Positions 1-6,400 of a stretch of 18,566 nt of DNA are shown one piece after another; position 1 is the stretch's first letter, and each line of letters opens with the position of its first letter. Source of the DNA: JBKCHH01 sp046302855 (GTDB lineage Bacteria > Pseudomonadota > Alphaproteobacteria > Rickettsiales > UBA8987); contig JBKCHH010000017.1 in NCBI GenBank assembly GCA_046302855.1, positions 1 to 18,566 of the forward strand, read 5' to 3'. The translations under genes and the position numbers were made by a program. The notes under the pieces were generated by a model that saw only the letters and a list, made by a program, of their open reading frames with translations, was not told the origin of the DNA and did no database searches.

Positions 1-27
1 TATTGCTTGTAACTCTATAAAAAATAC

Positions 28-56
28 CAGTAAATACCTTAACAGTAAATACCTTA
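28..56. repeat. Two-copy 14-base direct repeat
   Basis: The unit CAGTAAATACCTTA occurs at 28-41 and again at 43-56, giving a period of 15. It lies downstream of the rplI stop codon in an A/C-rich stretch that holds no gene. No function can be read from it; replication slippage is the simplest origin. Confidence 0.6.
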
Positions 57-113
57 CCAATACCACCACAACACCCTACCCACCACACCCCAAACTTGCA
101 AGAAAAAAATAAA

Positions 114-611
114 CTAAGCTGGAACCTTCACAAAGTCTTTCTCAGCCTTCTTGGCATCCGCTTCAGATTGAGCAACATTAATGAAAATATTTGCTACTAC
201 TTCTGGGTGAAATTCAATCTCCACCTCAAACACACCCAACTGCTTAATGGGGTTGTGAAGGCGAACCTGCTTTCTATCTAGATTTTCAATTTTTAAACTT
301 TGAGCTACTGTTTTAGCAATTAAGGCCGCACTAACTGAACCATAAAGCTGACCATCATCACTAGCCCTTTCGATTAAAGAAACAAACTTGCCATCTGTTT
401 TTGCCTTAATAGAAATAGCCTCTGCCTTATGTTCCGCCTCTTTTTTGCTAAGTTCACTTTTAGTAGCATCAAATAGTTTTTTATTAGCCTCTGTGCTATA
501 AAGAGCTTTTTTAGAAGGAATAAGAAAATTTCTGGCATAGCCATCTTTAACACTTACCAAATCACCTAGCTTTCCTAGATTATGAACCGATTTTAATAGA
601 ATAACTTGCAT
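114..611 (-). CDS. rplI: 50S ribosomal protein L9
   Basis: Encodes L9 (165 aa), a large-subunit protein with an N-terminal rRNA-binding domain and a C-terminal domain joined by a long helix. The N-terminus MQVILLKSVHNLGKLGD, followed by VKDGYARNFLIPSKKA, is the classic L9 signature. The Lys/Glu/Ala-rich segment at about residues 45-75 fits the connecting helix, and the rest fits the C-terminal domain. The length is slightly above the usual ~150 aa because of a Lys/Ala-rich tail. A GAGG-type ribosome binding site lies about 7 bases upstream of the ATG. It is the last gene of rpsF-rpsR-rplI, 24 bases after rpsR, the usual bacterial order. Confidence 0.97.
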   Translation of the reverse strand: MQVILLKSVHNLGKLGDLVSVKDGYARNFLIPSKKALYSTEANKKLFDATKSELSKKEAEHKAEAISIKAKTDGKFVSLIERASDDGQLYGSVSAALIAKTVAQSLKIENLDRKQVRLHNPIKQLGVFEVEIEFHPEVVANIFINVAQSEADAKKAEKDFVKVPA

Positions 612-635
612 ATATAAACCTCACAAAAAAATTAA

Positions 636-929
636 TTAACCCAAATCTACATAAGGCAAAAGGGCTAAAAACCTTGCTCTTTTTATTGCTAGAGCAATTT
701 CCCTTTGTTTCTTGGCAGAAATATTAGTTATACGGCGAGGAAGAATCTTACCCCTTTCAGTTACATATTTTTTTAGCAAAATTATATCCTTGTAATCAAC
801 CTTTGGAGCCCCTTCTACAGAAAGGGGACAATCTTTCTTTTTTCTGCTAACCAACTTGCCTTTACCATTATTACCATCAAAGGCACTGTAAAAATTAGCG
901 TGGATTGGAAGTTCTTTATCTTGGCTCAT
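636..929 (-). CDS. rpsR: 30S ribosomal protein S18
   Basis: Encodes S18, which pairs with S6 on the platform of the small subunit. The conserved core is clear: VDYKDIILLKKYVTERGKI, then LPRRITNISAKKQREIALAI and KRARFLALLPY. I chose the ATG at 929 (97 aa). An AGAGGAG ribosome binding site (bases 934-940, read on the minus strand) lies 4 bases upstream of it. The earlier in-frame ATG at 944 lacks such a site and would place the Shine-Dalgarno inside the gene. With this start the gene overlaps the end of rpsF by 14 bases, which suggests translational coupling of the two partner proteins. The N-terminus is longer than in many S18 proteins. Confidence 0.95.
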   Translation of the reverse strand: MSQDKELPIHANFYSAFDGNNGKGKLVSRKKKDCPLSVEGAPKVDYKDIILLKKYVTERGKILPRRITNISAKKQREIALAIKRARFLALLPYVDLG

Positions 930-1263
930 TTTGCTCCTCTTCATTTTGGCGTAGAATTATAGAATCTTTCTTCTCAATTTCTTCAGTTTTGATAATTAAT
1001 TGACGCACCACATCTTGATTAACTGATGCCCTTCTTTTTAGCTCATTTACTGTATCGGCATCGGCATCGATACCTAAAAACAGGTAATGACCCTTTTTGC
1101 TTTTATTGATTTTATAGGCAAGGTCTCTTAAACCCCAATATTCTTTTTTTATTAATTTACCCTTACCTTCCTTTAATACTTTTTCGAAGGTTTGCGCTAT
1201 ATCTTCCACGGAAGATTGAGGCAGGTCTTGACGGACAATAAATGTTGCTTCGTATAAACTCAT
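916..1263 (-). CDS. rpsF: 30S ribosomal protein S6
   Basis: Encodes S6 (115 aa). The sequence opens MSLYEATFIVRQDLP and contains IKKEYWGLRDLAYKINKSKK followed by GHYLFLGIDA, the family's RNA-binding core, and ends in an acidic, Gln/Glu-rich tail. It is the first gene of the ribosomal operon on the minus strand, and its last bases overlap rpsR. No clear Shine-Dalgarno precedes the ATG, which sits in an A/T-rich leader. Identification is firm from motifs, length and gene order. Confidence 0.96.
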   Translation of the reverse strand: MSLYEATFIVRQDLPQSSVEDIAQTFEKVLKEGKGKLIKKEYWGLRDLAYKINKSKKGHYLFLGIDADADTVNELKRRASVNQDVVRQLIIKTEEIEKKDSIILRQNEEEQNEPR

Positions 1264-1298
1264 TATAATAATTAAAAATTAGATTTAAAAGAAGGTCT

Positions 1299-1326
1299 TT
1301 AATAGAGACTATTTTACTAAAATCAA
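1299..1326 (-). promoter_or_regulatory. Candidate sigma-70 promoter of rpsF operon
   Basis: On the minus strand a TTGATT -35-like hexamer (1321-1326) is separated by 16 bases from a TATTAA -10-like hexamer (1299-1304). This would start transcription near 1292, about 30 bases before the rpsF ATG. Placement fits, but AT-rich DNA produces such matches easily. Confidence 0.3.
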
Positions 1327-1362
1327 AGGTTTTTTTGGAGTTTTTTCGCTATTTTTTATTTA

Positions 1363-1413
1363 AAGTAATAATATTACTTCTCCCCCTTACATATTGATAT
1401 GCAAGAGGGAGAA
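1363..1413 (-). terminator. Hairpin pair downstream of the lipoprotein genes
   Basis: A long stem-loop spans 1378-1413. The arms TTCTCCC-CTT and AAG-GGGAGAA are followed by an inner CATA/TATG extension around a TTGA loop, with two mismatches. A second, perfect 7-bp inverted repeat (AAGTAAT, 3-base spacer, ATTACTT) spans 1363-1379 and overlaps it. They lie just past the stop of the collagen-like gene and upstream of the rpsF leader, which is where a transcript would end. There is no clean T-run on either strand, so this may be a weak terminator or an RNA-protecting structure. Confidence 0.45.
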
Positions 1414-1427
1414 AAATTAGCGATTGA

Positions 1428-1769
1428 TTATTTTACATAAATAGTAGTGCCATCGCCATTTTCGCCGGCATTACCTTTGTCTCCTTTGGCACCGCTTTTG
1501 CCAGCACTACCGGTATTTCCAGTATTACCAGTTGCACCTTTTGAGCCTGTAGAGCCAGTTGACCCTTTAGAGCCAGTATAGCCAATGCTACCTTTGCTTC
1601 CGGTTGCACCAGTATTGCCAGTATAACCAGTATTACCCTGCTCGCCAGTTTCACCTGTATAGCCTTGTTTTCCTTGATTTCCAGTTTCACCTTTTTCTCC
1701 AGCTGGACCAGTGCAGGCACTAATGATAATGGTTAGTGCCAGTAGAGTAGATTTTATTATTGTTTTCAT
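1428..1769 (-). CDS. Collagen-like lipoprotein (Gly-X-Y repeats)
   Basis: Predicts a 113-aa lipoprotein made almost wholly of collagen triplets. Residues 1-18 are a hydrophobic signal ending IIISA, and Cys19 is the likely lipidated residue. From Gly21 to about residue 107 I count 29 uninterrupted Gly-X-Y triplets rich in Thr, Ser, Lys and Glu (for example GNT, GYT, GSK, GST), followed by the tail TTIYVK. Hydroxyproline cannot be assumed; the only proline in the repeat is in the first triplet. Bacterial collagen-like proteins form triple helices and are often surface exposed, so a trimeric stalk anchored in a membrane is a reasonable inference. The gene lies 21 bases after the YfdX-like gene and probably shares its transcript. 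The coding DNA is itself periodic at 9 bases. Confidence 0.85.
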   Translation of the reverse strand: MKTIIKSTLLALTIIISACTGPAGEKGETGNQGKQGYTGETGEQGNTGYTGNTGATGSKGSIGYTGSKGSTGSTGSKGATGNTGNTGSAGKSGAKGDKGNAGENGDGTTIYVK

Positions 1770-1790
1770 AAGATTGTTTTGGTTGATTGT

Positions 1791-2672
1791 TTATTTATTA
1801 TTCCACGCTTTTAAATCCTTCCACCATTTGCTTAGCTTTTTATCACCCTGCTCAAGGGCGGTTGGATCTTTTTTAGTAATGTAGCTTTGTAAGTTATCTA
1901 CATCTTCCCGCATTGCAATAATTTCTGAACGATGTTGTAAATAGTTATCGCTTTTTTGCATTTCATCCAAACCTTCATCAGCGTGTTTTAAGGCGTACCT
2001 TGCTCCATCGTAGTTTTTACCCTTGATGAAGTTTCTAGCCAAAGCAATATTATCTATCGCCTTATCACTTGGAACAGTTTGTTTGCTTTCAACCTTCACG
2101 ACAGCTTTTGTAAGTTTTTCTAACTGATGCTCAGCCTCATGCAAATCATTATCCCAAATGGCAGTTTTTGCCTTTTGAAGATAGTTTTGAGCCTTATTGC
2201 CCCTTAAATCTAGGGTAAGGTAAACGATATCGGCATCGGTTACAGCCAAATCATTCTTAGCCCAAATAGGACCATTGCTTATTTGCTTTACTTGCACTGG
2301 GCCAGTTTGAATTGGAAAATAGTGATATTTATATTCCGTATCATACTCATAAACTATTCTGCCAGATTGAACGCCACTAATGCTTTTTTCTTGCACACTA
2401 GTGCCTTTTATAAGGGTTATCATTTCACCCGCCTGTTTGATATGTTGCTTTGCCAGCTCAACATTTTTCATGGCTAAGGCAACCCTTGCGTAGTTTACAT
2501 GCTCTACAAAGCTAGTGGCTGCTTTTCTAGCATCCTTGTTGAAAGATTGACTATTGCTAGAAGTTTTTGCTGTTTCTTCTGTAATATTATTTTCACGAAA
2601 TAAGGGAGCATTGCAACCAAACATTAGAGAAGTGCATAAAATGGTAGTTATTAGAAGTGTTTTTGTTTTCAT
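1791..2672 (-). CDS. YfdX-like lipoprotein
   Basis: A 293-aa exported protein. The N-terminal signal ends LMFGC, so Cys20 could be lipidated, although Phe at -2 is not ideal. The mature part is helical, with Ala/Leu repeats such as ARVALAMKNVELAKQHIKQA near residue 65. It continues through a Tyr-rich segment (EYDTEYKYHYFP) to DADIVYLTLDLRGNKAQNYL and two more helical-hairpin segments. This pattern resembles the YfdX family of stress- or acid-related periplasmic proteins; the assignment is from memory of the family pattern, not a search. The gene is flanked by the collagen-like lipoprotein (21 bases downstream) and a one-helix membrane protein (12 bases upstream), forming a likely operon. The function is unknown; a periplasmic stress or chaperone-like role is inference. 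Confidence 0.6.
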   Translation of the reverse strand: MKTKTLLITTILCTSLMFGCNAPLFRENNITEETAKTSSNSQSFNKDARKAATSFVEHVNYARVALAMKNVELAKQHIKQAGEMITLIKGTSVQEKSISGVQSGRIVYEYDTEYKYHYFPIQTGPVQVKQISNGPIWAKNDLAVTDADIVYLTLDLRGNKAQNYLQKAKTAIWDNDLHEAEHQLEKLTKAVVKVESKQTVPSDKAIDNIALARNFIKGKNYDGARYALKHADEGLDEMQKSDNYLQHRSEIIAMREDVDNLQSYITKKDPTALEQGDKKLSKWWKDLKAWNNK

Positions 2673-2684
2673 ATAAGATATTGA

Positions 2685-2942
2685 TTAATTAGAGGTTTTT
2701 TTGATATTATTGGTAGTGTCGTCAATAGAATCATTTAGCTTATCACCAAGGGTGCGGTCTTCTAGTTGCCTAGAGGCTTTACCAACGCCATTTGGTAATT
2801 CGTGATAGGCATCGCTAATTTTTTCACCGGCCCCCCTTTTATCTGGAGCGTTTAGAATGTAATAGGCAAAAACGGCAAGTAAAACGGCTAGAATAATTAT
2901 AGACATATTTTTTATTGATTTAACTTGTGATTGATTTTTCAT
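2685..2942 (-). CDS. Small single-span membrane protein
   Basis: I do not recognise a named family. The ATG at 2942 gives 85 aa; a TTG at 2972 would add 10 residues but has no better ribosome binding site. After a short basic N-terminus, a hydrophobic segment (IIILAVLLAVFAYYIL) should cross the membrane once. The rest is a charged tail containing two similar blocks, GEKISDAYHEL and GDKLNDSIDDT, separated by ASRQLEDRT. These have the spacing of amphipathic helices. It sits between the YfdX-like gene and the hydrophilic-protein gene on the same strand. A role as an envelope anchor for its neighbours is a guess. Confidence 0.7.
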   Translation of the reverse strand: MKNQSQVKSIKNMSIIILAVLLAVFAYYILNAPDKRGAGEKISDAYHELPNGVGKASRQLEDRTLGDKLNDSIDDTTNNIKKTSN

Positions 2943-3007
2943 AAAATTTATTGGGTTTTTTAAGTTCTTCAAGGGAGCTTTGTTACTACCCCCTTAAAGT
3001 TATTTAT

Positions 3008-3526
3008 TTATAAAGGCTTAGCGTCTTTAATACCGTTAGGTTTAAAAAGACTTTTAGCGTGATGAGCAGCTAAATTATCTGCATCATCTTTGGCATTTCT
3101 AACATTATTATTGCCTTTAGAACCAACTTCAGACTTAGATTTGGCAGCTACGCCAGCACCATTGTATTCGTTGGAATCGTTGTTATCATCTTCATCAGAA
3201 TCAATCCCTTTTTTAGAGCCGTCTTTTGTAGAATAAGAAGATTCTTTAGAAGCATGTTTAGAGTGAGAAGAAGAGTTTTCGTCCCAAGTTTTGTTATCGG
3301 TTTTGCTAGGGGCAGTTTTGTTATAGGCATTTTTATTACCGTCTTTTTCTGTAGCAGTTGCTGTGCTATAAGAGCTTTTGTTTCCATCAACTTTGCTAGC
3401 AGCTTTATCAGAACCACAAGAAGATTTCTCATCCCAAACCTTATTGTCCGCTATTGGTTTCGCATTTTTTGCGTCTTTAGAGCCGTCTTTATTGGCGTTA
3501 TTGTTAGTGTTGTTAGAAATAAACAT
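3008..3526 (-). CDS. Hydrophilic, low-complexity repeat protein
   Basis: A 172-aa protein with almost no hydrophobic residues, dominated by Asn, Lys, Ser, Asp and Ala, so probably disordered. An internal duplication is visible: DNKVWDEKSS followed by NKSSYST (near residues 27-55), and DNKTWDENSS followed by KESSYST (near residues 77-99). KDGSK or KDGNK units are scattered through it. The start is secure because an AAGGAG ribosome binding site (3533-3538) lies 6 bases before the ATG, the best such site in this cluster. There is no signal peptide and a single Cys. It resembles hydrophilin or LEA-like proteins in composition only. It is the first gene of the run leading to the YfdX-like and collagen-like lipoproteins. 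Confidence 0.7.
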   Translation of the reverse strand: MFISNNTNNNANKDGSKDAKNAKPIADNKVWDEKSSCGSDKAASKVDGNKSSYSTATATEKDGNKNAYNKTAPSKTDNKTWDENSSSHSKHASKESSYSTKDGSKKGIDSDEDDNNDSNEYNGAGVAAKSKSEVGSKGNNNVRNAKDDADNLAAHHAKSLFKPNGIKDAKPL

Positions 3527-3648
3527 ACTATACTCCTTTTTTATTTAACTCTGCTTAATCACAGCGTTAAAAAGAATATGCTTCTTTATTAATAAGGAAA
3601 CAAAGGGGTATAGTTTTTATTTAGTAAGGAAGGCGTAAGGAACCGGCT

Positions 3649-4098
3649 TTATTTAGTTGCTGGCTTGCCATCTACTTTGATATCTGGCGTTTTAGCTGGA
3701 GTTGTAGAAACTCCTTTTTTAGCCTCATCTTGTTTTTTGTAGAAGGCCTTATATTGCTCCTTATATTTTTCTTTAAACTTTTCCATATCCTTCTTATAGC
3801 TTTCAGATAATTTTTCTCTTTTCTTTTTGAACTCTTCGTTTAGCTCCTCTCTTTTTTTATCATAAGAACTAACAATTTTGTTTCTTTCATCGCAAATTTT
3901 TTGATTTTCTTTGCAGAATTGCTCGTATTTTTTATCTTTTTCAGCCTTTCTTTTTTCATAATTTTCTTTTTTGGCTTTTTTATCTACGCCATTAGATTCG
4001 CCAATAGACTGCCTATCATGCCATTCAGTTTCTGCCATTGCTTCAGTAGAGATAACAAAAAATAAAGAAATTAGAGAGTATAAAATTGCTTTTTTCAT
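3649..4098 (-). CDS. Secreted Lys/Glu-rich coiled-coil protein
   Basis: A 149-aa protein with a clear signal peptide (MKKAILYSLISLFFVIST, cleavage probably after the AMA at residues 20-22). The mature protein is a highly charged helix of Lys, Glu, Tyr and Gln from about residue 38 to 130. Repeated units such as KKREELNEEFKKKREKL are typical of a long coiled coil. Two cysteines in FCKENQKIC could form a disulfide in the periplasm. It ends in a short Pro/Thr/Lys tail. I do not recognise a family. It is separated from the hydrophilic-protein gene by 122 bases, which hold that gene's ribosome binding site and nothing else I can identify. It is divergent from the thioredoxin gene across 72 bases. 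Confidence 0.75.
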   Translation of the reverse strand: MKKAILYSLISLFFVISTEAMAETEWHDRQSIGESNGVDKKAKKENYEKRKAEKDKKYEQFCKENQKICDERNKIVSSYDKKREELNEEFKKKREKLSESYKKDMEKFKEKYKEQYKAFYKKQDEAKKGVSTTPAKTPDIKVDGKPATK

Positions 4099-4170
4099 AA
4101 GGCTTTGCTATAGTTCAAGTTAATGATTACAACTAAAAATTGAAAAGAAAAGCATTTTTTTAAGCAATTT

Positions 4171-4674
4171 ATGAGTATTTTTTTAAGAAAGAAAAAAGAT
4201 ATTATCGCTGGGGTTATACTTGGCATTCTGCTTGGCATCATAGCCCTGCCTTATATTAGTGATTTGTTATTTTTACAAACAAAGGGGGGGATTATTATTA
4301 CGGATGAAAAATATAAAAATCTCCCCTCCCCTTCTTCTTTTGATGAGAAACTAGACCCTGAGAGTTTTTTAAGTTCATCCACCAAACCAGTAGTTTTGTA
4401 TTTTTATACAGATTGGTGTGGCTATTGTAAAAAAGACCTCCCCTACATATTGAGCTTTAAAGATGAATATCAAAATAAAGTTGAGGTGGTTTTTGTAAAT
4501 GCTGATGCACGACCAGATTTGATGAAAAGTTTGCACCTAAAGGGCATTCCGCAATATTTAATTTTTAACCCCGCAACAAAAAAGTTGCAGAATTTAACCT
4601 CCCCTAGTTTTATTAGTGGCTCTAGATTTAAACGAGAGGTAGAGGCTGTTTTGCAAAATGTTCCATCTTTTTAA
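4171..4674 (+). CDS. Membrane-anchored thioredoxin-family protein
   Basis: A 167-aa thiol-disulfide protein. One N-terminal membrane helix (about residues 11-35, after a basic RKKKD start) anchors a thioredoxin fold facing the periplasm. The active site is WCGYC (Cys83, Cys86), following the strand VVLYFYTD, and the cis-proline is in KGIPQYLIF (Pro127). The family reduces or oxidises disulfides in exported proteins or cytochrome c assembly; the CGYC centre does not by itself decide the direction. The last 17 bases overlap the start of xerC, so the two are probably translated from one mRNA. A substrate might be a Cys-containing exported neighbour, but that is speculation. Confidence 0.88.
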   Translation: MSIFLRKKKDIIAGVILGILLGIIALPYISDLLFLQTKGGIIITDEKYKNLPSPSSFDEKLDPESFLSSSTKPVVLYFYTDWCGYCKKDLPYILSFKDEYQNKVEVVFVNADARPDLMKSLHLKGIPQYLIFNPATKKLQNLTSPSFISGSRFKREVEAVLQNVPSF

Positions 4675-5563
4675 AGATTTTATCTATTTTTTAGAGATAG
4701 AAAAAAACTATTCCCCCCATACAATAAAAAATTACCTATCAGATTTAGAAAATTTTGAGCGGTTTATACAAGAATATAAGGGCGAGACCGTCAGCAAAAA
4801 ACTGCTAGAAACTTTAGATGTGCAAGATTTTAGAGCCTATATAGCAAGCAGAAAGTTAAATAATATAAAAAATGCTTCTACCGGCAGGGCAATTTCATCA
4901 CTCAAAAGTTTCTTTCGCTTTTTAAATAAGAGCAAGATTTTATATAATGAGAAGGTTTTTATATTAAAATCCCCAAAAAAACCTGAAAACCTATCCAAAG
5001 CCTTAAATTTAGAGGAAACTAAAGATTTTCTAAAAGTATTTCTAAACGAAACAGAAAATAACTGGTTGGCTTACAGAGATTACGCTTTGTTGGTGTTTAT
5101 TTATGCTACCGGCCTACGGATTTCTGAAGCCCTATCTATTGAAAGGGGGCAGATTAACGCTCCGCACATAAAGCTATTAGGAAAAAATAAAAAGCAAAGA
5201 ATAGTCCCATTGATTGCACCTGCTAAAAAAGTATTAGAAAATTATCTATCGCAAATTCCTTTAGAATTGCAAGCAAATTTAACTAGTAAAAGCCCTGTTT
5301 TTATTGGGGCAAGGGGCGGGGCTTATAATCCAGCCATTTTTCAAAGGAAGCTAGGTAGCGTTAGACGGCTGTTTAACTTTCCAAATAATACTAGCCCGCA
5401 TTCCTTTAGGCATTCTTTTGCTACCCATCTGCTTCATATGGGGGGTGATTTAAGATCCATTCAGGCATTGCTTGGTCATAGCTCCCTTGCCACTACGCAG
5501 AAATATTTAAAAACAGATAAGCAAAAACTTTTTGATGATTATAATAAGGTGTTCAATGAATAG
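4658..5563 (+). CDS. xerC: Tyrosine recombinase XerC
   Basis: A 301-aa site-specific recombinase that, with XerD, resolves chromosome dimers at dif during division. The N-terminal SAM-like DNA-binding domain (about 1-100) contains the typical EKNYSPHTIKNYLSDL. The catalytic domain holds the complete set: Arg154 (TGLRISEAL), a Lys near 176 (LGKNKKQRIVPL), His248 and Arg251 (PHSFRHSFATHLL), His274 (LLGHSSLATTQ) and nucleophile Tyr283. The GGDLRSIQALLGHSSL block and the ending after YNKVF favour XerC over XerD. Length is normal. The start overlaps the upstream thioredoxin gene by 17 bases. There are no phage or integron features nearby, which supports a housekeeping recombinase. Confidence 0.9.
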   Translation: MFHLFKDFIYFLEIEKNYSPHTIKNYLSDLENFERFIQEYKGETVSKKLLETLDVQDFRAYIASRKLNNIKNASTGRAISSLKSFFRFLNKSKILYNEKVFILKSPKKPENLSKALNLEETKDFLKVFLNETENNWLAYRDYALLVFIYATGLRISEALSIERGQINAPHIKLLGKNKKQRIVPLIAPAKKVLENYLSQIPLELQANLTSKSPVFIGARGGAYNPAIFQRKLGSVRRLFNFPNNTSPHSFRHSFATHLLHMGGDLRSIQALLGHSSLATTQKYLKTDKQKLFDDYNKVFNE

Positions 5564-5571
5564 AATTCACC

Positions 5572-5599
5572 TTGAGAATTATTAATAATGGTTTAGTTA
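5572..5599 (+). promoter_or_regulatory. Candidate promoter of tRNA-Cys and rpe
   Basis: TTGAGA (5572-5577) is separated by 16 bases from TAGTTA (5594-5599), placed so that transcription would begin about 10 bases before the tRNA. The spacer begins with the perfect 12-base palindrome ATTATTAATAAT (5578-5589). The -10 match is mediocre. Confidence 0.25.
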
Positions 5600-5615
5600 A
5601 GGTCTTATTAGATTC

Positions 5616-5690
5616 GGCCGAGTAGCAAAGTGGTAATGCCAGGGTCTGCAAAACCTTTATGCGTCGGTTCGATTCCGACCTCGGCCTCCA
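5616..5690 (+). tRNA. tRNA-Cys (anticodon GCA)
   Basis: A complete 75-base cloverleaf. The acceptor stem GGCCGAG pairs with CTCGGCC. The D arm has stem GCA/TGC with a GTGGTAA loop. The anticodon stem AGGGT/ACCTT encloses CTGCAAA with anticodon GCA at 5648-5650. The T arm is GTCGG-TTCGATT-CCGAC. The discriminator is T, the known cysteine identity base, and CCA is encoded. The rpe start lies only 19 bases beyond, so tRNA and rpe are probably co-transcribed. Confidence 0.97.
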
Positions 5691-5709
5691 AAAAACAGGG
5701 TAAACAAAG

Positions 5710-6366
5710 ATGCTAGATAAAAAAAAGTTCCACATTGCCCCCTCCATCCTTTCTGCCAATTTTGCACGGCTAGAAGATGAGGTGAGGGCAATTACTAAGG
5801 CTGGGGCAGATTTAATCCATATAGATGTTATGGACGGCGTTTTTGTGCCAAACTTAACCATTGGGCCTTTGGTTATTAAGGCAATCCGCCCACATTCCAC
5901 CCTACCTTTTGATGTGCATTTAATGATTGTAGAGCCAGAAAAACATATTGAGGCTTTTGCTTTAAGCGGTGCGGATATCATCACTTTCCACTATGAGGCG
6001 GTAACCCATATAGATAGTATTATAACCAAGATAAGGTCTTATAATAAAAAGGTTGGCATTTCTATAGTGCCATCTACCAATGAGGAAAATTTAAGGCATA
6101 TTTTGCCCTTGGTAGATTTGGTATTGGTAATGTCTGTAAACCCAGGTTTTGGTGGGCAGAAGTTTTTGGATTATGCCTTATTAAAGGTAAAAAACTTAAG
6201 CAAATTAATAAAAGAAACTGGTTCAAAGGCATTAATAGAGGTAGATGGCGGGGTAAATCCACAAAATGCTAGACTTTTGAAAAAAGCTGGGGCTAACATT
6301 TTGGTAGCAGGAAATAGTGTGTTTAGTGGTGGTAATTACGCAGAAAATATTAAAAGTCTTAGGTAA
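5710..6366 (+). CDS. rpe: Ribulose-phosphate 3-epimerase
   Basis: A 218-aa cytosolic TIM-barrel enzyme interconverting ribulose 5-phosphate and xylulose 5-phosphate in the pentose phosphate pathway. Family motifs are intact: APSILSANF (10-18), IHIDVMDGVFVPN with metal ligand His37 and catalytic Asp39, VHLM with His70, MSVNPGFGGQ (141-150), IEVDGGVN with Asp179, and the phosphate-binding NILVAGNSVF. Length is normal. It starts 19 bases after tRNA-Cys. The stop codon is inside the stem of a hairpin shared with convergent pyrF. Confidence 0.96.
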   Translation: MLDKKKFHIAPSILSANFARLEDEVRAITKAGADLIHIDVMDGVFVPNLTIGPLVIKAIRPHSTLPFDVHLMIVEPEKHIEAFALSGADIITFHYEAVTHIDSIITKIRSYNKKVGISIVPSTNEENLRHILPLVDLVLVMSVNPGFGGQKFLDYALLKVKNLSKLIKETGSKALIEVDGGVNPQNARLLKKAGANILVAGNSVFSGGNYAENIKSLR

Positions 6367-6400
6367 TTTTGGGTAGGTTTATTTTATACTATCCAAAATT
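6365..6400. terminator. Shared bidirectional hairpin between rpe and pyrF
   Basis: A 12-bp stem with one G-T pair: AATTTTGGGTAG (6365-6376) faces CTATCCAAAATT (6389-6400) across a 12-base loop. It covers the rpe stop, and the pyrF stop codon lies in the loop. Only 12 bases separate the two genes, so one structure probably ends both transcripts. T-runs after the stem are short. Confidence 0.6.

Noticed and set aside
1440..1710. Short DNA repeats that might suggest a CRISPR array
   Set aside because: The period is 9 bases, set by Gly-X-Y codons, with no constant repeat and unique spacer structure.
1433..1720. 95-codon minus-strand frame overlapping the collagen-like gene
   Set aside because: It is open only because the 9-base repeat of the collagen gene keeps stops out of a second frame; the product is repetitive Leu/Ala/Val with no domain.
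2971..2997. AAGGG/CCCTT hairpin between the hydrophilic-protein and membrane-protein genes
   Set aside because: Only 5 bp of stem with a long loop and no T-run; too weak to call a terminator.
3148..3592. Open frames on both strands over the hydrophilic-protein gene
   Set aside because: They reflect the skewed base composition of a real low-complexity gene; only the 3008-3526 frame has a strong ribosome binding site.
4658..5563. Integrase of a mobile element next to a tRNA
   Set aside because: The recombinase matches housekeeping XerC, and no attachment repeats, phage genes or second copy of the tRNA 3' end were seen nearby.
5553..5984. 143-codon minus-strand open frame
   Set aside because: It runs through the whole tRNA-Cys and the start of rpe; its sequence is the reverse strand of those genes.
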